Shown here: in pieces, positions 51,253 through 60,190 of the stretch
Layout of the letters: each line of letters opens with the position of its first letter
How positions within the stretch are numbered: position 1 is the first letter of the stretch
Assembly: GCF_001698125.1 (NCBI RefSeq)
Contig: NZ_CP013854.1
Coordinates: 2,542,001 to 2,606,000 of the forward strand
Source: Pseudonocardia sp. HH130630-07
GTDB lineage: Bacteria; Actinomycetota; Actinomycetes; Mycobacteriales; Pseudonocardiaceae
Direction of reading: 5' to 3'
Length of the DNA stretch: 64,000 nucleotides
Notes under the pieces: generated by a model
What the model was told of the DNA's origin: nothing
Seen by the model: only the letters and a program-made list of their open reading frames with translations
Databases searched by the model: none
Position numbers and translations under genes: made by a program

Positions 51253-52601
51253 GCGACCTGCTCGCGACCCTGTCCCACACCCCGATCGCCCGGCAGCTGG
51301 GCCTGCCGGCGATCCCGGCACTGCGCCGGCACCGGCCGGGGGACCCGCTGCTCGCCGGCCCGGTGCTGGTGGCCCCCATCGGGGACGGGCGGTTCGCCGC
51401 GGCGGTCGCCGCACTCGTCACCGAGCAGGGGCAGCAGGTGCTCACCGAGGCCGGGAGCGAGAAGCTGCACGGCGTCGTCGTCGACCTGGCCGGCGCCACG
51501 ACGCTGGCCGACCTCGCCGCGGCCCAGCAGCTGCTCACCCCGGCGGTGCGCAGGCTCGGCCCGTCCGGCCGGCTGCTGCTGATCGGCGCCGAGCCCGGTG
51601 CCGCCGAGGGGGCCGAGGCCGCGGCCGTCGCGCAGGCGCTGGACGGCCTGGTCCGCTCGATCGCCAAGGAGCTGCGGTCCGGTGCCACGGCGAACCTGCT
51701 CGTGGCCGCCGCGGACGCCCCGCCCGCGGCGCTCGACTCCTCGGTGCGGTTCTTCCTGTCCGCGCGCTCGGCCTACGTCGACGGTCAGGTCGTGCACGTC
51801 GGCGCACCCGTCGGTGTCCCGCAGGAGCCGGTGGAGGTGGACGACCCGCGGGCCGAGGAGCAGCCGCTGGCCGGCCGGACCGCGGTGGTGACCGGCGCGG
51901 CCCGGGGGATCGGCGCGGCCATCGCCGAGACCCTCGCCCGGGACGGGGCGCGGATCGTCGCCGTCGACGTCCCGGCGGCCGGCGAGGGGCTGGCCCGGAC
52001 GGCGAACCGCACCGGTGGCACGGCGCTGCAGCTCGACATCACCGCCGACGACGCCGCGACCCGGCTGCTCGGGCACCTCGCCGACCGGCACGACGGCGTC
52101 GATCTCGTGGTGCACAACGCCGGGATCACCCGGGACAAGCTGCTGGCCAACATGACGGCCGAGCGGTGGAACGCGGTGCTCGCGGTCAACCTCGGTGCCC
52201 AGCTGCGGATCAACGAGGCGTTGCTGGCCGCGGACTCCCCGCTGCACGAGGCCGGCCGGGTGGTCTGCGTGTCCTCGCAGTCGGGCATCGCGGGCAACCG
52301 CGGCCAGACGAACTACGCGTCCTCCAAGGCCGGGGTGATCGGGATGGTCCGGGCGCTGGCCCCGCGGTTCGGCGAGCGCGGCGCGACGATCAACGCCGTC
52401 GCCCCGGGGTTCATCGAGACCGAGATGACCGGCCGGATGCCGGTGGGCACCCGCGAGGCCGGCCGCCGGATCAACTCGCTCAAGCAGGGCGGGCTGCCGG
52501 TCGACGTCGCCGAGGCCATCGGCTGGTTCGGCCGGGCGGACTCGGGCGGGCTGAACGGCCAGGTCGTGCGGGTCTGCGGCCAGTCCATGCTGGGGGCCTG
52601 A
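51249..52601 (+). CDS. FabG4-type 3-ketoacyl reductase (SDR)
   Basis: 450 residues from GTG at 51249. The long form of FabG: an N-terminal Rossmann-like degenerate domain (residues about 1-205), then a complete SDR domain with TGAARGIGAAIAETLARDGA, HNAGITRDKLLANM, SSQSGIAGNRGQTNYASSK (Ser, Tyr, Lys) and GFIETEMTGRMP. The two-domain architecture equals mycobacterial FabG4 (Rv0242c). It interconverts 3-hydroxyacyl- and 3-ketoacyl-CoA. Lies between thiolase and MaoC-type genes as in mycobacteria. Confidence 0.92.
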   Translation: MSDLLATLSHTPIARQLGLPAIPALRRHRPGDPLLAGPVLVAPIGDGRFAAAVAALVTEQGQQVLTEAGSEKLHGVVVDLAGATTLADLAAAQQLLTPAVRRLGPSGRLLLIGAEPGAAEGAEAAAVAQALDGLVRSIAKELRSGATANLLVAAADAPPAALDSSVRFFLSARSAYVDGQVVHVGAPVGVPQEPVEVDDPRAEEQPLAGRTAVVTGAARGIGAAIAETLARDGARIVAVDVPAAGEGLARTANRTGGTALQLDITADDAATRLLGHLADRHDGVDLVVHNAGITRDKLLANMTAERWNAVLAVNLGAQLRINEALLAADSPLHEAGRVVCVSSQSGIAGNRGQTNYASSKAGVIGMVRALAPRFGERGATINAVAPGFIETEMTGRMPVGTREAGRRINSLKQGGLPVDVAEAIGWFGRADSGGLNGQVVRVCGQSMLGA

Positions 52602-52602
52602 G

Positions 52603-53487
52603 ATGACGGGTCCCGCCGGTCGCACCACCACCGAGCTGACGGGCCCGCCCGCGCTCGGCCCGCGCTACGCCGCGGCCGCGGTGTCGGCCGTGCTGCCCGG
52701 TGGCCGGCCGCGCGAGCTGCCGGCCCGCGAGATCGTCCGCCGCGGGGTCACGGTCGATCCGGGGCACCTCGCGGACTACGCGCGGGTCTGCGGGTTCCGG
52801 GTCGGTGACGCGCTCCCGCTCACCTACCCGCACCTGCTGACGTTCCCGCTGCAGGTCGTGCTGATGGCCGACCGCGCGTTCCCACTCGCGCTGCCCGGGA
52901 TGGTGCACATCGCGAACCGGATCACCGCGCACCGGGGGATCGCCACGGACGAGACGCTCGACGTCCAGGTGTACGCGGAGCGGTTCGGCCGCCACCCGAA
53001 GGGCGCCCGGGTGGACCTCGTCGGGATCGTCTCGGCGGGTGGCGAGCCGGTCTGGGAGGGGCGCAGCACCTACCTGGCCCGCGGCGCGCGGGCGCCGTCG
53101 GAGGTGACCGGACCCGGCATCGACGAGCCGGACGCCCCCACCGGGCCGGCGAGCGCGCTGTGGCGGGTCGGCGCGGACACCGGCCGTCGATACGCCGCGG
53201 TCTCCGGCGACGTGAACCCGATCCACCTGCACCCGCTCACCGCGCGGGCGACGGGTTTCCCGCGGGCGATCGCGCACGGCATGTGGACGGCGGCGCGCGC
53301 CGCGGCGTCGCTGGCGGGCCGGATCCCGGACGCCTGCACCTACGACGTCGCGTTCCGCAGCCCGTTGCTGCTCCCGTCCCGGGCGGAGCTGGTCACCGCG
53401 CCCGGCGCCGGCGGCGCGTGGGGTCTCGCGGTCCGCAGCGCAAGGAAACCGGAAAGGGTGCACCTGACCGGCCGGATCGACGGGTAG
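52603..53487 (+). CDS. MaoC-like acyl-CoA dehydratase (HtdX-like)
   Basis: 294 residues from ATG one base after the FabG4 stop. Double hot-dog protein: the N-terminal half is degenerate (YARVCGFRVGDALPLTYPHL). The C-terminal half has the hydratase 2 motif AAVSGDVNPIHLHPLTARAT and GFPRAIAHGMW with catalytic Asp and His. It hydrates trans-2-enoyl-CoA (or dehydrates 3-hydroxyacyl thioesters). Together with the thiolase and FabG4 it completes the beta-oxidation cycle started by the divergent acyl-CoA dehydrogenase. Confidence 0.92.
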   Translation: MTGPAGRTTTELTGPPALGPRYAAAAVSAVLPGGRPRELPAREIVRRGVTVDPGHLADYARVCGFRVGDALPLTYPHLLTFPLQVVLMADRAFPLALPGMVHIANRITAHRGIATDETLDVQVYAERFGRHPKGARVDLVGIVSAGGEPVWEGRSTYLARGARAPSEVTGPGIDEPDAPTGPASALWRVGADTGRRYAAVSGDVNPIHLHPLTARATGFPRAIAHGMWTAARAAASLAGRIPDACTYDVAFRSPLLLPSRAELVTAPGAGGAWGLAVRSARKPERVHLTGRIDG

Positions 53488-53516
53488 ACCGGAGTCGTCA
53501 CCCGGCCGGGTGGCTC

Positions 53517-53540
53517 TGAATCGGTCCACAGGCCGGTTCA
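53517..53540. promoter_or_regulatory. 24-bp imperfect dyad
   Basis: TGAATCGGTCCACAGGCCGGTTCA: the halves match at TGAA/TTCA, CGG/CCG and C/G. It lies 30 bp after the MaoC stop and 76 bp before the small peptide ORF. It may be an operator or part of a terminator. Confidence 0.35.
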
Positions 53541-53615
53541 GCAACGCAACCCCGGTGACGGGCGTCCACCTCTACGTCCACCATCGGTCATCCGACAGCA
53601 GTGAGGAGGTCACCC

Positions 53616-53693
53616 ATGAGCACCACGACCATCGAGGACACTGTCGACACCGAGGAGCAGGACGAGACGCACATCGTCCGCGGCCTCGACTGA
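53616..53693 (+). CDS. 25-residue acidic peptide ORF
   Basis: MSTTTIEDTVDTEEQDETHI followed by VRGLD and a TGA. The ATG follows GTGAGGAGGTCACCC, one of the strongest ribosome sites in the window. The peptide is strongly acidic, Thr-rich at the start, and ends in a more hydrophobic HIVRGLD. It could be a regulatory leader peptide, a small stand-alone protein, or a RiPP-type precursor, though no modifying enzyme is adjacent. Found in the 334-bp gap between the MaoC gene and the aminotransferase gene; the remaining 128 bp hold no other gene. Confidence 0.5.
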   Translation: MSTTTIEDTVDTEEQDETHIVRGLD

Positions 53694-53821
53694 CCGCGCC
53701 GGAAGCCCGCCCGGCGGCGGTGGAACCCACCGCGCCCACCAGCGGGCCCGGGCCCGTACTCCGGCAGCGCAGAACCTCGATCAGGGGCTGCGCCGCCCGG
53801 GTGCCGGTCTAGGGTCGGGGC

Positions 53822-54991
53822 ATGCTCGTCGAGCGCATGCGCCCGTTCACCTCCACGATCTTCACCGAGATCTCCCGGCTCGCGGTCGAGACCGGTGCGA
53901 TCAACCTCGGTCAGGGTTTCCCGGACACCGACGGCCCGGCCTCCCTGCTCGCCGACGCCGCCGCGAACATCACCGAGCGCGGCGCCAACCAGTACCCGCC
54001 CGGCCCCGGCGTGCCGGCCCTGCGCGCTGCGGTGGCCGAGCACCAGCGCCGCTTCCACGGCCTCACGGTCGACCCGGCCGACGTCGTCGTCACCACCGGG
54101 GCGACCGAGGCGATCGCGGCGACCCTGCTGGGGCTGTGCGGCCCCGGCGACGAGGTCGTCGTCTTCGAGCCCACCTACGACTCCTACGCCGCGTCCGTCG
54201 CGCTCGCCGGTGCCACCCTGAAGCCGGTCCTGCTGCACCCGCCGGCCTTCGGCTTCGACGACGACGAGCTGGCCGCCGCGTTCTCCGACCGCACCCGGGT
54301 GGTGCTGGTCAACACCCCGCACAACCCGACCGGGACGGTGTTCACGCCCGCGCAGCTGACCCGGATCGGGGAGCTGGCCGTCGCCCACGACGCGGTGATC
54401 GTGACCGACGAGGTCTACGAGCACATGACCTACGACGGCGTCCGGCACGTCCCGACGGCCACGCTGCCGGGCCTCGCCGAGCGGACGCTGACGATCTCCT
54501 CGGCCGGCAAGACGTTCTCGGTCACCGGCTGGAAGGTCGGCTGGGTGCACGGGCCGCCGGAGCTGGTCGCGGCGCCGCGGGCGGTGAAGCAGTTCCTCAC
54601 CTTCCACGGCGGCGCGCCGTTCCAGCCGGCCGTGGCGAACGCGCTCGCGCTCGGCGACGACTTCTACGCAGGCGTCACCGCCGACCTGACCCGCAAGCGG
54701 GACCTGCTCTCGGCCGGGCTGCGGGCCGCCGGGTTCGACGTGCTCATCCCGCAGGGCACCTACTTCGTCGTCGCGGACCCGCGCCCGCTCGGGTTCGACG
54801 ACGGCGTCGAGCTGGCCTGGGCGCTGCCGGAGCGGTGCGGGGTCGCGGCCGTCCCGATGTCGGTGTTCTGCCCGACCGGTGCGGGGGCGGCGGCGACCCG
54901 GCCGCTGGTGCGGTTCGCGTTCTGCAAGCGGGACGAGGTGCTGGCCGAGGCCGCGGAGCGGCTCGCCGGACTCGCCACGGCGACGTCATGA
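53822..54991 (+). CDS. PLP-dependent aminotransferase, DapC-like
   Basis: 389 residues. TAGGGT 6 nt before the ATG marks a leaderless promoter. Fold type I: INLGQGFPDTDGPASLLADA, NQYPPGPGVPALRAAVAEHQ, NTPHNPTGTVF, VTDEVYEHMTYDG, and PLP-binding Lys230 in SSAGKTFSVTGWKVGW, with C-terminal VRFAFCKRDEVL. From memory of the family this is close to mycobacterial DapC (N-succinyldiaminopimelate aminotransferase, lysine/peptidoglycan pathway) and to kynurenine/methionine aminotransferases. Substrate is therefore probable rather than certain. Overlaps the next gene by 4 bp. Confidence 0.88.
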   Translation: MLVERMRPFTSTIFTEISRLAVETGAINLGQGFPDTDGPASLLADAAANITERGANQYPPGPGVPALRAAVAEHQRRFHGLTVDPADVVVTTGATEAIAATLLGLCGPGDEVVVFEPTYDSYAASVALAGATLKPVLLHPPAFGFDDDELAAAFSDRTRVVLVNTPHNPTGTVFTPAQLTRIGELAVAHDAVIVTDEVYEHMTYDGVRHVPTATLPGLAERTLTISSAGKTFSVTGWKVGWVHGPPELVAAPRAVKQFLTFHGGAPFQPAVANALALGDDFYAGVTADLTRKRDLLSAGLRAAGFDVLIPQGTYFVVADPRPLGFDDGVELAWALPERCGVAAVPMSVFCPTGAGAAATRPLVRFAFCKRDEVLAEAAERLAGLATATS

Positions 54992-55413
54992 GGGTCGTGG
55001 GGTCCCGGCACGTCGGCGTCGTCGTCGCCGTGCCGCCCGGGACGGTCTACGCCTGGGTCCGCGACCCGCGGAACCTGCCGCGCTGGGCGGCCGGGGTCGG
55101 GGACCGGATCGAGGAGCGGGACGGCCGGTGGCTGGTCCCCGGCGGCCCGCTGGGGGAGATCGAGATCCGGTTCGTCCCGGAGAACGCCTGGGGCGTGCTG
55201 GACCACGAGGTGGTCCTGCCGTCGGGGGAGGTCGCGTACAACCCGCTGCGGGTGGTGCCGCACCCGCTGGGCGCGGAGATCGTGTTCAGCGTGCGCCGCG
55301 CCCCGGCGGCGACCGACGCGGAGTTCGAGCGCGACGTCGCCGCCGTCGTCGCGGACCTGGAGCGGTTGCGCGGGCTGCTGGAGGTCACGCCCCGGCCCGG
55401 ACCGCCCGCCTGA
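54988..55413 (+). CDS. SRPBCC/START-like domain protein
   Basis: 141 residues; ATG overlaps the aminotransferase stop (ATGA). Begins RHVGVVVAVPPGTVYAWVRD, PRNLPRWAAGVG, then ENAWGVLDHEVVLPSGEVAY and a C-terminal helix (VAAVVADLERLRGLLEV). This is the polyketide-cyclase/START small-ligand fold. No catalytic motif can be named. Its 3' end overlaps the convergent membrane gene by 29 bp. Confidence 0.8.
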   Translation: MRVVGSRHVGVVVAVPPGTVYAWVRDPRNLPRWAAGVGDRIEERDGRWLVPGGPLGEIEIRFVPENAWGVLDHEVVLPSGEVAYNPLRVVPHPLGAEIVFSVRRAPAATDAEFERDVAAVVADLERLRGLLEVTPRPGPPA

Positions 55414-56065
55414 GCATGACCGCCAGCAGCGCGGACAGCCCGGTCCACACCGCGATCGACTGCACCGCCAGCACCGGGACCGCGACGGCCACCGGCAGCG
55501 TGTAGGCCAGCGCCACCCGCAGCACCGCCTCCCCGGCCATGACCAGCGCGGCGACCGTGGTGGCCCGGGTCAGCAGCCGCCGGAACGCGGCGTTGGTGCG
55601 CCACTGGCGGTCCAGCAGCTCCGGCAGCTCCGGGCGCTGCATCCGGCCGAACGAGCACATCGCGGTGTAGACCAGCGGTCGCACCCGCAGCAGCAGGGAG
55701 CCGCCGAGCAGCACCGCCAGCACGACCGTGCCCAGCGCCTCGCGGGCGACGGCGAACCGGGCGTCCCCGCTGACGAGCGACGTCGCGAGGCCGATCCCGA
55801 TGGTCGCCAGCACGATCCCGCCCACCGGCTCGATCCGCCGGGAGCGGACCGCCTGCACCAGCACGTGGCAGGCCGGTGGCAGCGCCGACCAGGCCAGCGC
55901 CGCGACGTCGGAGAACCCGCGGGCGGTCAGCACCAGGTAGACCAGGTACGGCAGGAGCGCGTCGACGAGCAGCGACGGTCCCGCGGAACGCAGGAACGCC
56001 CGGGGCCCGCCGCCTCCGGACGGCGTCGGGACGGGTGTGGTGCGGTCGGTGTCCGCCGGGGTCAT
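55385..56065 (-). CDS. VC0807-family membrane protein
   Basis: 226 residues from ATG at 56065. A polar Thr/Pro/Gly N-terminus, then about five to six transmembrane helices. LLVDALLPYLVYLVLTARGF followed by a pattern of A-WSALPP-CH-L and RRIEPVGGIVLATIGIGLA resembles the VC0807/DUF3159-like group common in actinomycetes; DRQWRTNAAFRRLLTRATTV follows. Function unknown. Confidence 0.75.
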   Translation of the reverse strand: MTPADTDRTTPVPTPSGGGGPRAFLRSAGPSLLVDALLPYLVYLVLTARGFSDVAALAWSALPPACHVLVQAVRSRRIEPVGGIVLATIGIGLATSLVSGDARFAVAREALGTVVLAVLLGGSLLLRVRPLVYTAMCSFGRMQRPELPELLDRQWRTNAAFRRLLTRATTVAALVMAGEAVLRVALAYTLPVAVAVPVLAVQSIAVWTGLSALLAVMLRRAVRAGA

Positions 56066-56211
56066 CGCGGGGCCTCCTCGTCGTGGGTGACGGGATCGAG
56101 CCTCGCGCCGGAGAGGGGTGTGGGGGATCAACCTCCGGGTCGAGCCCGGGTGGAGATCGGCCGCACCGGCACGGGTGGCGCCGGCGCGGCCGTGGCCTGC
56201 CGGTCAGCCCC

Positions 56212-57432
56212 TCACCAGGTGACGGGGAGCTGCCAGGCGCCGAAGATGGCGGCGTCGTCCTTGAAGTCGATCTCGTCCGGCTGCGCGGCCAGCCGCAGGC
56301 CGGGGATCCGGCGCAGCAGCGTCTCGAAGACGACCTCGAGCTCCAGCCGGGCGAGGTTCTGCCCGAGGCACTGGTGCGGGCCGTAGCCGAACGCGAGGTG
56401 CCGGCGGCTGCCGCGGGTCAGGTCGAGGTCCTCGGGCCCGTCGAACGCGCGCGGATCGCGGTTGGCGGCCAGGCCGGAGACCACGACGCCCTCCCCGGCG
56501 CGGATCGTCCGGCCGGCGAGCTCGACGTCGGCGGTGGCGACCCGCGAGGTGGCGGTCTCGACGATGCTGAACCAGCGCAGCAGCTCCTCGATCGCCGCCG
56601 GGATCGCGTCCGGGTCCGCGGCGAGCGCGGCCCGCTGCCCGTCGTCGCGCAGCAGCGTGAGCGTGCCGAGCGAGATCATGTTCGCGGTGGTCTCGTGCCC
56701 GGCCGCGAGCAGCAGGAACGCCGTGCTGACCAGTCCCTCGCGGTCGAGGGTGCCCGCGGCGCGCTGCGCCGCGACCTGCCGGCCGAGCAGGTCGTCGGTG
56801 GGCTCGGCGTCCTTGCGGGTGAGCAGCTCGCCGAGGTAGCCGCGCAGCTCGTCGAGGGCGCGGGCCTTGTCCCCGGGCGGGGAGCTGCGCCGGATCAGCG
56901 TGGCCGTGCGGGCCTGGAAGAAGTCGTGGTCGGCGTAGGGCACGCCGAGCATCTCGCAGATCACCAGCGAGGGGACCGGCAGCGACAGGGCCTGCACCAG
57001 GTCGACCGGGTGCTCCTCGGCCGCGAGCATCTCGTCGACGAACCCGTCGACGATCTCCTGGATCCGCGGCCGCAGCGCCTGCAGCCGCCGCACGGTGAAC
57101 TCGCCGAGCACCGCGCGCCGGGCCCGCGAGTGCTCCTCGCCGTCCATCCCGATCATCGACGGCGGCTGGCTGCGGAACCGTTCGCGGGTCTCGGCGTCGC
57201 CACCGGGCAGCGGGAACCGGGGCAGCCGCCGGTCGGAGGAGAAGCGCCGGTCGGACAGCACGGTCCGGCCCTCCTCGTGGCCGGTCACCCACCACGCGCT
57301 CTCCCCGCCCTGCAGCGTCACCTCGCGCACCGGCGAGATCGCGCGCATCTCGGCGTCCTGCGCGCGGGCGGCGAAGGGACACCCCCGTTCGCGCGGGAAC
57401 ACCGTGTCGGGCTCGGCGATCGCGTCGGTCAT
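56212..57432 (-). CDS. Cytochrome P450 (bacterial CYP)
   Basis: 406 residues from ATG at 57432. Soluble bacterial P450: C-helix region DGEEHSRARRAVLGEFTVRR, I-helix LLLAAGHETTANMISLGTL with the oxygen-activating Gly-His-Glu-Thr-Thr, K-helix IEELLRW, and the heme loop FGYGPHQCLGQNLARLEL with Cys355. Reductase partners (ferredoxin, ferredoxin reductase) are not adjacent. It hydroxylates an unknown small molecule. Divergent from a TetR regulator, its likely repressor. Confidence 0.94.
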   Translation of the reverse strand: MTDAIAEPDTVFPRERGCPFAARAQDAEMRAISPVREVTLQGGESAWWVTGHEEGRTVLSDRRFSSDRRLPRFPLPGGDAETRERFRSQPPSMIGMDGEEHSRARRAVLGEFTVRRLQALRPRIQEIVDGFVDEMLAAEEHPVDLVQALSLPVPSLVICEMLGVPYADHDFFQARTATLIRRSSPPGDKARALDELRGYLGELLTRKDAEPTDDLLGRQVAAQRAAGTLDREGLVSTAFLLLAAGHETTANMISLGTLTLLRDDGQRAALAADPDAIPAAIEELLRWFSIVETATSRVATADVELAGRTIRAGEGVVVSGLAANRDPRAFDGPEDLDLTRGSRRHLAFGYGPHQCLGQNLARLELEVVFETLLRRIPGLRLAAQPDEIDFKDDAAIFGAWQLPVTW

Positions 57433-57460
57433 GGTCCGCACCTCGCACTCCATGTGGAAT

Positions 57461-57509
57461 GAGTTCGTCCACTTACGAGCGTAGCTATCCGGAGGAAACT
57501 CGTCCACTT
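57461..57509. promoter_or_regulatory. Direct repeats in the P450/TetR divergent promoter
   Basis: CGTCCACTT occurs at 57466-57474 and 57501-57509, 35 bp apart, each preceded by an A/G-rich AnTTCG or AACTCG context. This AT-richer stretch (GTAGCTATCC between them) holds the P450 promoter; the repeats are candidate TetR sites. Confidence 0.45.
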
Positions 57510-57558
57510 CACCGACCGCCGCCCGGGCGCCGTGCCCCGGACGTGAGACGATCCGCCC

Positions 57559-58305
57559 GTGACGAGGTCGGATGCGCGGGACGATTCGGGCGGGACGACG
57601 ACGCGCGCCGAGCCGTCGTCGGGCACGCGGCTGCGCGCGGACGCCGAGCGCAACCGCCGGCAGATCCTGCGGGCCGCGCAGGACCTGTTCGGCCGGGTGG
57701 GCCCCGCGGTGCCGATGGAGGAGATCGCGCGGGCGGCGGGCGTCGGCGTCGCGACCCTGTACCGGCGCTTCCCCGACCGCGACCGGCTGATCGAGGCGGT
57801 CAGCCACGACCTGCTGGAGCGGCTCGTCGAGATGGCCCGGCGGGTGGAGCGCGACGAACCCGACCCGGCCGTCGCACTGGCCACCCTGCTGCGCTCGGCG
57901 CTCGACCTGCGGCTGAGCGTGCTGCTCTCGGTGGCCTCGACGCGCGTCTACCAGCAGGTGCGCGACGCCCCGGCCACCCGGGAGGGGCGCGGCGAGGTGA
58001 TCGCGACCGCGGAGCGGTTGCTGCGCCGGGCCCAGGCCGCGGGATCGGTCCGGGCCGACATCGGGATCGGTGACGCGATCCTGCCCCTGGTCCTGGTGTC
58101 GCAGGTGGACACGGGATCCGCCGGCACCGACCCGACCGTCCTGGACCGGCTCTTCGCCCTGGTCATGGACGGCCTGCGGACCGGACCCGGGCAGCCGCTG
58201 CCCGGGCCGCCCCTGGGCTTCGACGCGATCGGGCTGGGCCGCCGCGCCCCCGGCGCGGGCCCCGGGGAGGCGCCCGCGCCGGTGGACCACGCGGGCAGGA
58301 CCTAG
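57559..58305 (+). CDS. TetR-family transcriptional regulator
   Basis: 248 residues from GTG at 57559. Helix-turn-helix: RNRRQILRAAQDLFGRVGPA, VPMEEIARAAGVGVATLYRR, FPDRDRLIEAVSHDLLERLV. The C-terminus has a Gly/Pro-rich tail (PGQPLPGPPLGF). Divergent from the P450 gene. The stop codon TAG at 58303-58305 uses the TA of the IS target plus the first G of IS copy 2; before insertion it would also have been TAG, so the protein is unchanged. Confidence 0.9.
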   Translation: MTRSDARDDSGGTTTRAEPSSGTRLRADAERNRRQILRAAQDLFGRVGPAVPMEEIARAAGVGVATLYRRFPDRDRLIEAVSHDLLERLVEMARRVERDEPDPAVALATLLRSALDLRLSVLLSVASTRVYQQVRDAPATREGRGEVIATAERLLRRAQAAGSVRADIGIGDAILPLVLVSQVDTGSAGTDPTVLDRLFALVMDGLRTGPGQPLPGPPLGFDAIGLGRRAPGAGPGEAPAPVDHAGRT

Positions 58306-59246
58306 GGCGTGTCTCCCAGATAGGCGGAGCGGGGTGCGCGATGCTTGATCGGTGCCGCGTACCGCTGTCCTGACTGATGCCCAGTGGGCCCGTCTGGCGC
58401 CGCTGTTGCCCTCCTCCGAGGGTCGTCGCGGGCGCCCGTTCCGCGATGACCGCCGGGTGCTCGAGGGGATCATCTACCGGTATCGGTGCGGGCTTCCCTG
58501 GCGCGACGTCCCAGCCGAGTTCGGGCCGTGGCAGACGTTGTGGAAGCGGCACCGCCGCTACAGCGGCGACGGCACCTGGGACCACATCCTGGCTGCTCTT
58601 CTGGTCGAGGCCGACGCCGCCGAGGTGCTCGGGTGGGCGGTCAGCGTGGACTCCACGATCATCCGTGCCCACCAGCACGCCGCGACCCTCAAGCGCGACA
58701 CAGGGGGCCGGATCGAACTACACGAATCTGCTCGCCGAACCAGCAGATCACGCGCTGGGACGGTCCCGCGGAGGGCTGTCGACGAAGATCCACCAGCTCG
58801 TTGACGGGCACGGCCGCCCGCTGGTGGTCCTCCTCGGCCCCGGCCAGGGCGGCGACTCGCCAATGTTTCCGCACCTGATGGCGCGCCTGAGCATCGCCCG
58901 ACCGGGCCCGGGACGACCCCGGACCCGGCCTGAACGCGTGCGCGCGGACAAGGCCTACTCCTCACGCGCGATCCGCCGGCACCTGCGCGAGCGCCGGATC
59001 ATCGCTGTCATTCCGGAGCCCTCTGACCAGCAGGGACACCGCAAACGACGGGGCTCACGCGGTGGCCGACCGCCCGCATTCGATCCGGTCGACTACCGAA
59101 ACCGCAACGTCGTCGAGTGCGGGTTCTGCCACGTCAAGCAGTGGCGCGGGCTGGCCACCCGTTACGACAAGCTCGCCCTGACCTTCCGCGGCGGCGCCGT
59201 CCTGAAGGCGATCGTCACCTGGCTCCGCGCATTGGGAGACACACCC
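58305..59246 (+). mobile_element. IS5-family insertion sequence, copy 2 (first of tandem pair)
   Basis: 942 bp with the same termini as copy 1. Left TA at 58303-58304; right TA at 59247-59248 is shared with copy 3. It differs from copy 3 by one base (58329, G instead of C). The original CTAG target was the overlap of two convergent TAG stop codons, those of the TetR gene and the esterase gene. Confidence 0.93.
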
Positions 59247-59249
59247 TAG
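58352..59249 (+). CDS. IS5-family transposase (two frames), copy 2
   Basis: Same organisation as copy 1: frame A from GTG 58352 (alone ending at 58804), a +1 shift at the G5 run, and frame B to the TAG at 59247-59249, whose G is the first base of copy 3. Differences from copy 1: Ile to Val in LLVEADA and, next to the catalytic Glu, Arg to Cys (VVECGFCHVK). The DDE residues are kept. Confidence 0.85.
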
Positions 59250-60190
59250 GGCGTGTCTCCCAGATAGGCGGACCGGGGTGCGCGATGCTTGATCGGTGCC
59301 GCGTACCGCTGTCCTGACTGATGCCCAGTGGGCCCGTCTGGCGCCGCTGTTGCCCTCCTCCGAGGGTCGTCGCGGGCGCCCGTTCCGCGATGACCGCCGG
59401 GTGCTCGAGGGGATCATCTACCGGTATCGGTGCGGGCTTCCCTGGCGCGACGTCCCAGCCGAGTTCGGGCCGTGGCAGACGTTGTGGAAGCGGCACCGCC
59501 GCTACAGCGGCGACGGCACCTGGGACCACATCCTGGCTGCTCTTCTGGTCGAGGCCGACGCCGCCGAGGTGCTCGGGTGGGCGGTCAGCGTGGACTCCAC
59601 GATCATCCGTGCCCACCAGCACGCCGCGACCCTCAAGCGCGACACAGGGGGCCGGATCGAACTACACGAATCTGCTCGCCGAACCAGCAGATCACGCGCT
59701 GGGACGGTCCCGCGGAGGGCTGTCGACGAAGATCCACCAGCTCGTTGACGGGCACGGCCGCCCGCTGGTGGTCCTCCTCGGCCCCGGCCAGGGCGGCGAC
59801 TCGCCAATGTTTCCGCACCTGATGGCGCGCCTGAGCATCGCCCGACCGGGCCCGGGACGACCCCGGACCCGGCCTGAACGCGTGCGCGCGGACAAGGCCT
59901 ACTCCTCACGCGCGATCCGCCGGCACCTGCGCGAGCGCCGGATCATCGCTGTCATTCCGGAGCCCTCTGACCAGCAGGGACACCGCAAACGACGGGGCTC
60001 ACGCGGTGGCCGACCGCCCGCATTCGATCCGGTCGACTACCGAAACCGCAACGTCGTCGAGTGCGGGTTCTGCCACGTCAAGCAGTGGCGCGGGCTGGCC
60101 ACCCGTTACGACAAGCTCGCCCTGACCTTCCGCGGCGGCGCCGTCCTGAAGGCGATCGTCACCTGGCTCCGCGCATTGGGAGACACACCC
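59249..60190 (+). mobile_element. IS5-family insertion sequence, copy 3 (second of tandem pair)
   Basis: 942 bp, separated from copy 2 by a single TA (59247-59248) and followed by TA at 60191-60192. Right flank TAG restores the esterase stop codon on the minus strand. Confidence 0.93.

Noticed and set aside
8596..60190. A composite transposon with the 49-kb block as cargo
   Set aside because: Most genes inside look like ordinary chromosomal metabolism with uniform composition, and there is no target duplication spanning the whole block.
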